From: SKLM01 sp964575455
GTDB lineage: Bacteria > Chloroflexota > Anaerolineae > B4-G1
Direction of reading: 5' to 3'
Assembly (NCBI GenBank): GCA_964575455.1
Contig: CAZNRX010000007.1
Span: 25,431-89,430 of the forward strand
Length of the DNA stretch: 64,000 nucleotides
The position numbers were made by a program, and so were the translations under genes. Below are positions 17,501-25,120 of the stretch, in pieces (position 1 is the stretch's first letter; each line of letters begins with the position of its first letter). The notes under the pieces are model-generated. The model ran no database searches, was not told the origin of the DNA, and saw only the letters and a list, made by a program, of their open reading frames with translations.

Positions 17501-20500
17501 TCGGCGCAGCTAGCCACCGTCTCGAAGGTGGCCGAGAGCATCACTTCTACCCTGGATCCGCGGGTGGAGGCCCCCGATGATGGGTCGAAGGGCGATGTTG
17601 CCTTTTCACCGGTGCTGGACAGAACGGTGGAGATGATCACCGAGGCTTTCGACTACTATTACGCGAGCATCATGCTTCTGGACGAGGAGAGCGGCGACCT
17701 GCTCTTCAAGGCGGGTGCGGGCGGTTTCGCGGGCGGAACCGCCGAGCAGATGCCCCCCGATTTTCATCAAGCCATTGGGGAGGGGATGATAGGATGGGTG
17801 GCAGAGCAGGGAGAGACCCTGCTCGCCAATGATGTGAGCCAGGAGCCACGCTACATCCCCGCCTATTTGGATGAGACCAAGTCTGAGTTGGACGTACCGC
17901 TCAACTATCGCGACAAAGTGATCGGTGTGCTGGATCTTCAGAGCAAGGAGCTCGACGCCTTCAACGAGCATGACGTCATGGCCATGGAGGCCCTTGCGGG
18001 CCACGTCGCCGCTGCCATTGAGAATGCGCGCTTATTTGGGGTTGCCAGGCGGCGTGTGGCTGAGCTCCGGGCGGTGCGTCAGGCGAGCCTCCAGCTTACC
18101 TCCACGCTGGAGCTTGAGCCTGTCCTGGAGACGATTCTCGAGAACGCCCTTAACCTAGTAGCAGCAGACGATGCTCACATCTTTCTCTACGACAGCGGGG
18201 ATAGAAGCCATTCCCTGGGCCGGCGGATCACGGATCTGCCGGGAGCGGGAAGGAGGGAGGCGGGCAAGGGAGGAGCGGGGGGTGAAGAAGCAGGAAGGGT
18301 AGGGGCCCGAAGGGGAGATGAGCAGGGCGGGAAACTGACCTTCGGCGCTGCCATGTGGGACGGCGAGCGTCGCGAGGAGCCCATTGACACCATCCGACCG
18401 CACGGTCTGACGTACACCGTGGCCCGCCGAGGGGAGCGTATCGTTGTCTCCGATGCGATGAATCATCCGATTTTCGAGGGCCGTCGATGGGATGGCGCCA
18501 TTGTCGGCCTGCCACTCACCATCGGTGATGAGGTGCAAGGGGTGATGAACGTCGCCTATCAGCACCCTCACGTCTTCACCGACGAGGAGCTGTGGGTGCT
18601 TGATCTGCTGTCCGATCAGGCAGCTATCGCCATTCGAAACGCCAGGCTTTACGACGAAGCCCGAGATCGGGCTCTGGAGCAGGAGACCTTGCGGGAGGCG
18701 GCTCTTGCCCTGACGACGGCCCTGGAACGCGACGAGGTCGTCGAGCGCGTGTTGGCGCAGACGCAGCGTGTAGTGCCCTACGATACCGCCTCGGTGATGC
18801 TTCTCTCCGGAGACTGCGTGGACATCGTGGGTGGTCGAGGGTTTCCGAACCTGTCCGAGATTGTAGGGGTGTCCTTCCCACTGAGTGATGAGCATCCGAA
18901 CCGAGAGGTAATTCGGACTGGCGAGCCCGTCATCCTTGAGGACGCACCAGAGGCCTATGAGGCTTTTCGTCGAGAACCTCACGCCCTGGCCGAGATTCGC
19001 TCCTGGCTGGGCGTGCCGATGCTCGTGGGAGATCGGGTGATCGGCATGATCGCTCTCGACAAGTGTACGCCTGGATTCTACACGGACGAGCATGCCCGTC
19101 TGGCGCGGGCGTTTGCTGCGCAGGCGGCTGTCGCTTTCGAAAATGCTCGGCTCTACGAAGCGGAACAGGAGCAGCGGGAGCTATCCGAGCGGCTCCGTGA
19201 AACAGCTCTTCTCCTGAACAGGAGCTTGGATCTCCAGGAGGTTCTGGAGATGATCCTGGAGCAGTTGGCCAGCGTCGTCAACTATCACAGCGGAAGCGTC
19301 CAGATCCTGCAGGATGACAGAGGTCCACGTGGGAGGGCCACCGAGGTGATTGCCGCCCGGAACCTGCCCGGGAAGGAGCTAGGGCACGCTTACCCGCTGG
19401 AGCACTATGCGTACAACCGTCGTCTCGTCGAGGAAGCGGAGCTCGTCGTGATCGACGATGTGCGCGAGAACAGCCAAGGCTGGCGTGGGGTCGGAGGGTT
19501 GGAGCACGTGCGGGCCAACGTCGGTGTGCCCCTCCAGGTCCGAGATCAGGTGATTGGCATCCTCACGGTGGATAGCTGCCATCCAGAAGCTTATGCGGAG
19601 GATGACGCCCGCCTGATACAAGCGTTTGCCCAACAGGCGGCTGTAGCTATCGAGAACGCCCGGCTCTACGAAGAGGCTCGGAAACGAGCACTGGAGCAGC
19701 AGACGTTGCGGGAAGCGGCCCTGGCGATGACGACGGCCTTGGAGCGGGATGAGGTCGTCGAACGCATCTTGGCTCAGCTACAGGAGGTCGTCCCATACGA
19801 CACGGCGTCGGTCCAGTTGCTTCAAGATGGTCACGGTGATGGACGCCATTACCTGGAGATTGTAGGCGGGAGGGGCTTTCCCAATTTGGGGGAGCTGGTG
19901 GGCATTGCCTTTGACCTGACGAATGGGGATCACCCGAATCGGACGGTCATTTGCACGCGTCAACCGCTCATCCTGAGAGACGCTGGGGCGTCGTACGAGG
20001 AATTCCGGCGTGAGCCGCACAGACAGGCGGGTATGCGATCGTGGCTCGGCGTGCCTATGCTGGTCGGCGACCGATTGATCGGCATGATAACCCTGGACAA
20101 GCGAGAGCCAGAGTTCTACAATCACGAGCATGCCAGGCTAGCCGAGGCGTTCGCGGCACAGGCTGGGATCGCTATTGAGAACGCCCAGCTGCATCAGGAG
20201 ACGGTGAGACAGCTGGCGGAGACAGAGGTTCTCCGTGAGACGATGCTGGCAGCCGCCTCCACGCTCGATTTTGACGAGGTGCTGGCTCGGACCATTGACG
20301 TCCTGGAGCGCGCCATGGGCATTGAGTACCTGGGCTTCATGCTTCCTGAGGAGGATCGAAGCAGCGGTGAGACCTCCATGGTGAGCCATCCCTGCGTGCT
20401 GGGCTTCACGCCGCCCGAGGAGGGATATCGCTTCCCGGTTGATGAATGCTTGACCGGTCAGGTCTATCAGACTGGGGAACCCAGGATCCTATCTGACGTT

Positions 20501-22531
20501 CGCGAAGAGGGGCCTTACGCTGTTGCCGCTGAAGAGGTGCGTTCCGAGCTTGCTGTCCCTGTCAAAGCGGGCGACGAGGTCGTGGCGGTCCTCAACCTGG
20601 AGAGTGCACATCCCGGTGCGTTTGACGAACAGGATCTCGCCTTCTACACTGCGATTGCTGGTCAGCTCGGCATCGCGATGGAAAACGCCCAACTCTTCGA
20701 GGCGGAGCGGAAGCAGCGACAGCTGTCTGAGGCCCTGGAGAAGGCGGCTGTTGCGGTGAGCAGCACCTTGGAGCTTGAGCAGGTACTTGACCGTATCCTC
20801 AAGCAGGTCGAACAGGTCGTCCCTGGGGATAGCTTCAACATCATGCTGATCGAAGACAGTGAAGCTCACATCGTTCGCTCGCGAGGTTATGAGAGGCTGG
20901 GGGTTATGGAGGCGGTGAGGACGTACTCTCTTCCTGTTTCAGACTATCCTCACTGGGTAGAGATGTCGCGCAGCGGCGAGCCTGTCGTGATCTCGGACAC
21001 AGCTTTGGATGACGGTTGTTCATTCAGCTACTGGAGTGGTCGCGAGGGTGGGGATAGACGCCAGGACGAGGATGGACGCCATCCTTGGGACTGGTTAAGG
21101 TCCTACGTGGCCGCACCTATTCGCGTGGGCGACACGACGGTTGGCTTTCTCAACGTGGACGGTCTGGAGCCGGGGCAGTTCAGTTTCAGTGATGCGGTAC
21201 GATTGGAGACGTTCGCCAGCCACGCTGCGACCGCCATAGAGAACGCTCGGCTGTATGAGAGGCTGCGTGATCACGCGGAGACCCTGGAGCTGCGTGTGGC
21301 GGAGCGTACGGCACAGCTCCAGGCTCAGTACGGGCGACTGGAGGCGATACTCGACAGCACCGTCGACGGTATCGTGGTCACGGGCCCCGATGGTGAGCTT
21401 GTGCTGGCGAATCCTGTCGCCCGAGAGTGGCTCACTCAGACACTTTCACCCGAGGAAGCCGGTCTGCTGCGCCTGACAATTCGGGAGATGGCCCAGCGTG
21501 CGGGTGGAGGACCGCCCGGGGAGGATCTGGAGGAAGTGCTCGAGTTGACCGGCCTGGACCTGCAGCTGCGGGCTGCGACTATTCACAAGCCAGGGTCGGA
21601 GGAGGACGGACACCATCCGGATGCCAAGGCTGGAGATCCGGCCGCGGTCGTGGCGATTCACGACATCAGCCACCTCAAAGCCCTGGACCGCATGAAGTCT
21701 CGTTTTGTCTCCAACGTTTCTCATGAGCTGCGCACGCCGATTGCGACAATCAAGTTGTTTGTCCACTTGATGCGGAAGCAGCCGGGGAAGTGGCAAGAGT
21801 ATCTGGAGCCCCTGGCTCAAGAGGCGGAGCATCAGGCGGATCTTGTGGGGGATATCCTGGAGATCTCCCGCGTGGATGTGGGCCGATTGGAGATCAAGCG
21901 AGAGCCGGCGAACCTGGAGGGGCTGGTTGATATAGTGGTAACCAACTGCGAGACGCGGGCGCAGGAACGGGGACTGACGCTTGAGCACGGGGATGTCGGG
22001 AGGCCTTGTGCTCCGGGTGAGGATGTCCGCGCGCGGCTTGATGCTGGGGACGCGCAAGGCACCGAGACACTGTCCGCGCTCCCTGTGGCCATGGTGGACA
22101 CTCAACGTATGACACAGGTTCTGGACAACCTGATCAACAACGCCATAAGGTATACGCCGGAAGGCGGCAAGATCACGGTATGGACCGGGAGGGCCGAGGT
22201 CGGAGGGCGTGCATGGGGGACGGTGACAGTGGCGGACACGGGTATGGGGATACCGGAGGACGAGCTGCCGCACGTCTTCGAGAGGTTCTTCCGTGGGGAG
22301 AAACCTCGCACGATGCAGATCTCCGGTACGGGCCTAGGCCTGGCCATTGTGAAGGAGATCATCGAGCTGCACGGAGGCCACGTGACGGTCGAGAGCGAGG
22401 TGGGCGAGGGCAGCCGCTTCACCGTCTGGTTGCCGGCCGTAGACGCCTTGGCGGGAGTGGACGATGCCGCGGAGCTACCAGGTCCCCGATCAGAACTGGA
22501 CGGGGAGCGGGACAAGGGAGCTGTGGGGTAG
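14510..22531 (+). CDS. Giant soluble sensor histidine kinase with about eleven GAF domains
   Basis: 2673 aa with no membrane helix. Order: PAS 10-130, PAS 145-265, GAF domains at about 280-455, 470-625, 640-790, 805-985, 1000-1170, 1185-1375, 1395-1545, 1565-1715, 1735-1890, 1910-2060 and 2075-2245, a short coil, PAS about 2280-2340, HisKA with His2405 (SNVSHELRTPIATIK), and HATPase 2525-2645 (NNLINNAIRYTPEGG; GTGLGLAIVKEIIELHGG). Each GAF ends in a helix of the ENARLYEE type. GAF 7 and 9 are near duplicates, as are 2/10 and 4/5. Several linkers carry low-complexity or repeat insertions (129-135, about 320-347, 848-875, 1240-1280). A receiver gene follows after 3 bp and should be its partner. 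Ligands are unknown. Confidence 0.93.
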   Translation: MGENRILAEETYRSLIERANDGIVIIQDMQFKYVNPRLAEILGCGVEELLDKPFADYVHPQDRAKVVDRYQRRMRGEGLPGTSPIPTIYQVKLRRKDGSDVLVELNAGLTTYQGEPADLAIVRDITDRGLAPHARRLEQEVRKRQLYLEGVLESTPDAIVTLDPDHRVSEWNPGAEKLFGYSSEEAVGRDLDALIAGPDPEMFEQATKLTWHVLAGEVVPRAESTRYRKDGTPVNVILAGAPIEVEDESVGAVVAYTDITQRKQVEEALRRRTQQLEALRDVGLDIIGELELDELLQSIVKQGCRLLGVKGGSLYLVDGCRQGKRPSSRYLVGTKRARRRHAPEAEGGLEQVVSYGYKRDRTGSRITRGEGTAGKAWQEGKPVVVDDYHHWEGRAAEWEDEELTASLAVPLKHGDQIVGTLGFDAVTEDRSFDEDDVWLTSLFANQATIAIENARLYEETAYRLAETEALRKVMLAAASTLDLDQLLERSLRVIHRALDIKHLSFSFPDDSGEFMVVHPSQIGFSVPPGEALRLPMDASVAGRAYVNQSPVLIKDTSETPYYHEYKPEMRSELTVPVFIGDEVVGVLNAESPEVGAFDEGTLHIFEAVAAQLATAMENVRLHEETERRASRLRAVNRVARRANSLLHLDDLVEAAYQEIDSTFEVDAFFLALYDREEDELDFRLSVDEGTREPPLRRPLEPGLTASVVSKGEPLLIYDYVCEQEREDLPPAETWGTGKISRSWLGVPMRAAGEVTGVISVQAYRSFAYDDEDEQLLSTIADQVAMALEKTRLYEESQRRASQAALLYEVGRHVSSELEPDILLDTIVSSVRESFDYHNVILMLLDGWVGAAGEGLKPSPREGGYTSSRGYTSSHDEHAAEERLRMQSIAGAYVGILPPDISLAIGEGMIGYAALSGETQLSNDVSTDPHYVRKATENTKSELAVPIKSGDRVIGVLDLQDDELGAFDQSDVTTLETLSSQIAAAIENARLFQAERERSAQLATVSKVAESITSTLDPRVEAPDDGSKGDVAFSPVLDRTVEMITEAFDYYYASIMLLDEESGDLLFKAGAGGFAGGTAEQMPPDFHQAIGEGMIGWVAEQGETLLANDVSQEPRYIPAYLDETKSELDVPLNYRDKVIGVLDLQSKELDAFNEHDVMAMEALAGHVAAAIENARLFGVARRRVAELRAVRQASLQLTSTLELEPVLETILENALNLVAADDAHIFLYDSGDRSHSLGRRITDLPGAGRREAGKGGAGGEEAGRVGARRGDEQGGKLTFGAAMWDGERREEPIDTIRPHGLTYTVARRGERIVVSDAMNHPIFEGRRWDGAIVGLPLTIGDEVQGVMNVAYQHPHVFTDEELWVLDLLSDQAAIAIRNARLYDEARDRALEQETLREAALALTTALERDEVVERVLAQTQRVVPYDTASVMLLSGDCVDIVGGRGFPNLSEIVGVSFPLSDEHPNREVIRTGEPVILEDAPEAYEAFRREPHALAEIRSWLGVPMLVGDRVIGMIALDKCTPGFYTDEHARLARAFAAQAAVAFENARLYEAEQEQRELSERLRETALLLNRSLDLQEVLEMILEQLASVVNYHSGSVQILQDDRGPRGRATEVIAARNLPGKELGHAYPLEHYAYNRRLVEEAELVVIDDVRENSQGWRGVGGLEHVRANVGVPLQVRDQVIGILTVDSCHPEAYAEDDARLIQAFAQQAAVAIENARLYEEARKRALEQQTLREAALAMTTALERDEVVERILAQLQEVVPYDTASVQLLQDGHGDGRHYLEIVGGRGFPNLGELVGIAFDLTNGDHPNRTVICTRQPLILRDAGASYEEFRREPHRQAGMRSWLGVPMLVGDRLIGMITLDKREPEFYNHEHARLAEAFAAQAGIAIENAQLHQETVRQLAETEVLRETMLAAASTLDFDEVLARTIDVLERAMGIEYLGFMLPEEDRSSGETSMVSHPCVLGFTPPEEGYRFPVDECLTGQVYQTGEPRILSDVREEGPYAVAAEEVRSELAVPVKAGDEVVAVLNLESAHPGAFDEQDLAFYTAIAGQLGIAMENAQLFEAERKQRQLSEALEKAAVAVSSTLELEQVLDRILKQVEQVVPGDSFNIMLIEDSEAHIVRSRGYERLGVMEAVRTYSLPVSDYPHWVEMSRSGEPVVISDTALDDGCSFSYWSGREGGDRRQDEDGRHPWDWLRSYVAAPIRVGDTTVGFLNVDGLEPGQFSFSDAVRLETFASHAATAIENARLYERLRDHAETLELRVAERTAQLQAQYGRLEAILDSTVDGIVVTGPDGELVLANPVAREWLTQTLSPEEAGLLRLTIREMAQRAGGGPPGEDLEEVLELTGLDLQLRAATIHKPGSEEDGHHPDAKAGDPAAVVAIHDISHLKALDRMKSRFVSNVSHELRTPIATIKLFVHLMRKQPGKWQEYLEPLAQEAEHQADLVGDILEISRVDVGRLEIKREPANLEGLVDIVVTNCETRAQERGLTLEHGDVGRPCAPGEDVRARLDAGDAQGTETLSALPVAMVDTQRMTQVLDNLINNAIRYTPEGGKITVWTGRAEVGGRAWGTVTVADTGMGIPEDELPHVFERFFRGEKPRTMQISGTGLGLAIVKEIIELHGGHVTVESEVGEGSRFTVWLPAVDALAGVDDAAELPGPRSELDGERDKGAVG
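14894..14914 (+). repeat. Repeat family D inside the giant kinase gene
   Basis: GGC-TTA-GCT-CCG-CAC-GCT-AGG, encoding GLAPHAR at residues 129-135. Removing it would restore the usual PAS/linker junction ITDR-RLEQE. Confidence 0.8.
15501..15530 (+). repeat. Possible repeat family E relative inside the giant kinase gene
   Basis: GTAGGCACGAAGCGTGCGAG followed by GCGGCGTCAC resembles family E with gaps. It lies in a basic insertion (RQGKRPSSRYLVGTKRARRR) in the first GAF domain, before EQVVSYGY. The similarity is loose. Confidence 0.4.
17066..17129 (+). repeat. Hairpin plus duplicated 17-mer inside the giant kinase gene
   Basis: GAGGGGCTGAAGCCCTC (17066-17082) can fold on itself, and GGGATACACGTCATCCC occurs twice (17095-17111, 17113-17129). 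Together they encode a linker-like insertion (GLKPSPREGGYTSSRGYTSS) in the middle of the fourth GAF domain. Confidence 0.7.
18220..18270 (+). repeat. Repeat family B inside the giant kinase gene
   Basis: CGGCGGATCACGGATCTGCC followed by GGGAGCGGGAAGGAGGGAGG; about 50 bp that align with only a few differences to the intergenic copy at 26841-26890. Encodes part of the Gly/Arg/Glu-rich stretch TDLPGAGRREAGKGGAGGEE in the sixth GAF domain. Confidence 0.75.
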
Positions 22532-22534
22532 GCT

Positions 22535-22930
22535 ATGGAAGACAGGAAGAAGATACTCGTGGTGGAGGATCATCAGCCCATGGCGGGGGCTATTGAGAGC
22601 ATCCTTACAATGAAGGGGTACAGCGTGGCGAGGGCCGCCAATGGAATCGAGGCTCTCGATGTCATGGAGGATATCCTGCCCGATCTGATCATAGCTGATA
22701 TCCTCATGCCTGAGATGGATGGGTATGCGTTCTATCAGGAGGTGCAGAAGCGTTCGGAATGGCGCCATATCCCTTTCATCTTCCTGACCTCCATGGCGGA
22801 GAGAGAGGACATTCAGAAAGGTCGGGATTTGGGCGTCGACAGCTACATCACCAAACCCTTCGATCCGGAGGATCTATTGGCGGCGACGCGCAGTGAGCTG
22901 GAGCAGCCGGGAGTAGAGGGCGGCGAGTAG
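22535..22930 (+). CDS. Stand-alone response regulator receiver
   Basis: 131 aa, a single CheY-like domain without output domain: acidic pair ED at 11-12, phospho-acceptor Asp55 (LIIADILMPEMDGY), Thr85 and Lys107 (SYITKPFDPEDLL). It starts 3 bp after the giant kinase stop, so the two are co-translated, and it should receive phosphate from that kinase. With no DNA-binding part it probably works by protein contact. Confidence 0.95.
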   Translation: MEDRKKILVVEDHQPMAGAIESILTMKGYSVARAANGIEALDVMEDILPDLIIADILMPEMDGYAFYQEVQKRSEWRHIPFIFLTSMAEREDIQKGRDLGVDSYITKPFDPEDLLAATRSELEQPGVEGGE

Positions 22931-22938
22931 CGGCGTCC

Positions 22939-23559
22939 CTAGCCGTAGATGCCGCGGTATTTCTCTGGGAGCAGCTCAGCGATGCGGTGCATGATGATAT
23001 CCGTGTACTGGTGCAGCTTCTCGCTTCTAATGTGGCCGCTTTCGGGCAGACGGAACGGTTCACCAATTGCGACGCGCACCTTGGGGCGGTGGAGCCGCAA
23101 GAGGCTTCTCCTGATTTTCTCCGAGCCGGCGATTCCTACTGGAACGATAAGCGCATCGGCGCGCGTGGCCACGTAGGCGGCTCCCGCTTTTCCCTCCTGA
23201 AGCGCGTGGCTCGTGTCGGCCCTCGTACCTTCGGGGGCTATGCCCAACACCTCACCCCGCTCCAGGACGGCCAGTGCCTTTCGGAGAGCTTGACGGTCGA
23301 CTTCCTCCCGCCGCACCCAGATCGCGCCAGAACCAACCAAGATCGGTGCGAAGAGCGGGTTCGATTGGTGTTCGATAGCGGCCAGTGCTCGCACCGCGTG
23401 CGGGAAGGTGGCCGCTAGCAAGGGGATATCAAACGCCGACAGGTGATTGGTCGCCAGGATGTAGGGTGGGTCGGATGGTATGTTCTCCGCACCGATGACG
23501 TGCGTCCGGGTCGTCAGCCGGGTGAGAATGATCGCAATGACGCGCAGTATGGGGTACAC
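22939..23559 (-). CDS. plsC: 1-acyl-sn-glycerol-3-phosphate acyltransferase family protein
   Basis: 206 aa with the catalytic NHLSAFD (H-x4-D) motif near residue 37, and APEGTRADTSHALQEGKAG for substrate binding. It transfers an acyl chain to a (lyso)phosphatidic-acid-type acceptor at the membrane; the N-terminal hydrophobic helix fits membrane association. The start is a GTG behind AGGATAGG, 3 nt after the stop of the LysM gene, so the two form an operon. The exact acceptor cannot be told from sequence. Confidence 0.9.
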   Translation of the reverse strand: MYPILRVIAIILTRLTTRTHVIGAENIPSDPPYILATNHLSAFDIPLLAATFPHAVRALAAIEHQSNPLFAPILVGSGAIWVRREEVDRQALRKALAVLERGEVLGIAPEGTRADTSHALQEGKAGAAYVATRADALIVPVGIAGSEKIRRSLLRLHRPKVRVAIGEPFRLPESGHIRSEKLHQYTDIIMHRIAELLPEKYRGIYG

Positions 23560-23562
23560 GAC

Positions 23563-24684
23563 CTATCCTCCCGAGGTTATCCCTTCCGCTGCATGCCCTA
23601 GTACGGTGATGGTGAAGTCATAGGGGACGTCTCCATGGGTGGCGAGTGAGCAACTGAAGGTCACCTCTGCTCCCGGGGCGAGCCCCTCTTCGACCAGCCC
23701 GCTGCCGCTCGAAGAGCCTGGGGCGGATGGACCTGCTTTGGTCTTGCGGAATCCCGTGACTGTCCCTTCAGCGTCATACGTGGTGATAAAGACATCCACC
23801 GAATCGGCAGCGCGTTGTGTGCTCGTATTCTTGACCGTGCCGTTCACTTGGAAATGTGGGCCTGAGGGGTTGCCCTCGGCCGCCACCACCGACAGTGGCA
23901 CATAGGCGCTGGCGACGGCCCCAGCCTCCTGCCCGCGTATGACGGTCGCCTGATAGCTGACCCAGTCTGGTGGTGGTGTCGTGAACAGGACTCTGAAGGG
24001 CGAAAGCTCTCCGGCTGGTATGATATCCATGGCGACGAACGTGTTGGCCTCCATCACCGGCTCGCTGGCGGCATTCAGAAGTGCTACCTGTACCTGCACG
24101 TTCGTCAGCGTGACGGCTGTCGTGTTGGCGACCTCTCCCAGGGCTAGAAGGCTGTCAACAGGCGTCTCGTAGAATCCCATGCCCTGGATTTGGATCGGTT
24201 GTGGCGTGGGCGTGGGCAGGAGTTGGCCTGGCGTGGTCTGACCTGGTTCCTCTTGGCGGGGAATGACCAGTCGTTGTCCTACTTGAAGGAATTGGGGGTT
24301 CTCAACCCCGTTGGCTTTCTGGAGGGCCTCTACGCTCACTCCGAAATCGAAAGCGATGGCCTGCAGTGTGTCCCCCTGTTGGACGACGTGTACGATCGGC
24401 GTGGGCGTGATGGTCGGTGTCGCCGTATCAGGCTGTGAACCGGAGGGCACTTCTGTGGCTGGGCGATGTAGGGGGGTGGTGAGGTGGGTGGCATCCGACA
24501 CGGCGGTCGGCGTGTCTGCGGACAGGGATGCCCGAGTAGGTTCCGGTGTGACGACCTGACCACAGGCCGCCAGCAAGACCACGGTTCCCATGAGGAGGGT
24601 GAGAAGCAATGGTAGGCCGAGTGCCTCGCTTGCGATCTTCCGATGGTCGATCATCCATTCATCAGCTGATCTATCCTCAAACAT
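23563..24684 (-). CDS. LysM-domain lipoprotein with C-terminal FxLYD-like beta domains
   Basis: 373 aa. A hydrophobic segment ends in the lipobox LLAAC at about residue 41; a Thr/Pro-rich linker follows, then one LysM domain (about 98-142: VVQQGDTLQAIAFDFGVSVE) for peptidoglycan or glycan binding. Residues 165-370 contain two beta-sandwich repeats that fit an FxLYD-type fold (GEVANTTAVTLTNVQVQVAL; VNGTVKNTSTQ). It should be an outward-facing lipoprotein. ATG 24684 is used; ATG 24654 would give a shorter signal peptide. Upstream there is a TATAAT at 24710-24705 with a poor -35. Confidence 0.85.
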   Translation of the reverse strand: MFEDRSADEWMIDHRKIASEALGLPLLLTLLMGTVVLLAACGQVVTPEPTRASLSADTPTAVSDATHLTTPLHRPATEVPSGSQPDTATPTITPTPIVHVVQQGDTLQAIAFDFGVSVEALQKANGVENPQFLQVGQRLVIPRQEEPGQTTPGQLLPTPTPQPIQIQGMGFYETPVDSLLALGEVANTTAVTLTNVQVQVALLNAASEPVMEANTFVAMDIIPAGELSPFRVLFTTPPPDWVSYQATVIRGQEAGAVASAYVPLSVVAAEGNPSGPHFQVNGTVKNTSTQRAADSVDVFITTYDAEGTVTGFRKTKAGPSAPGSSSGSGLVEEGLAPGAEVTFSCSLATHGDVPYDFTITVLGHAAEGITSGG

Positions 24685-24793
24685 CCTGGACCTTACGGCT
24701 GGCGATTATACCATGCCTGTGGTTATCGGCCCAGTGACCATCGGATCTTGGATGTTCGGAGAATGACAAGAGACTCTGCAGGATTCGCATCGT

Positions 24794-24822
24794 TTGACTT
24801 TTGGGGCGTTTGACGGTATCTT
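24794..24822 (+). promoter_or_regulatory. Putative promoter of the small membrane protein and nucleoside kinase genes
   Basis: TTGACT (24794-24799), 17 nt, TATCTT (24817-24822). The following 100 nt contain a GGCGGCCTAGGCCGC palindrome (about 24853-24867), which could be a regulatory site or small repeat. Confidence 0.5.
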
Positions 24823-24928
24823 ATAGATATGTTGCATTGCTCCCACGATTGACGGCGGCCTAGGCCGCTGTGTTTCCGGGCTTCGCGTGCTACAGTGGCC
24901 TTTGCTGTTCCGAGCCAAGGAGGTAGCT

Positions 24929-25117
24929 ATGGTTGAGGATCTGCGGGAACATATGGTTGAGGAGGATCTGGAGGTTGAAGAGGAGGGCCTTACTCAGGAA
25001 TTCCTCAACCTGAAGCCGTGGCAACGACTGGTCTTGGCCTTGCTGCTTTTCTTCGATGTGGCGCTTTGTGGATGTATGGGGTTGGTTATGATGGGGCGTG
25101 TGCTGCCACCGTTCTAA
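24929..25117 (+). CDS. Small single-pass membrane protein of unknown function
   Basis: 62 aa: an acidic N-terminal half (EEDLEVEEEGLTQEFLNLKP) and one strong transmembrane helix (LVLALLLFFDVALCGCMGLV) with two cysteines. The start is ATG 24929 with a near-perfect AAGGAGG 5 nt upstream; an in-frame upstream ATG at 24887 has none. It ends 3 bp before the nucleoside kinase gene, so the two are very likely co-translated. I do not recognise the family. Confidence 0.75.
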   Translation: MVEDLREHMVEEDLEVEEEGLTQEFLNLKPWQRLVLALLLFFDVALCGCMGLVMMGRVLPPF

Positions 25118-25120
25118 TGA

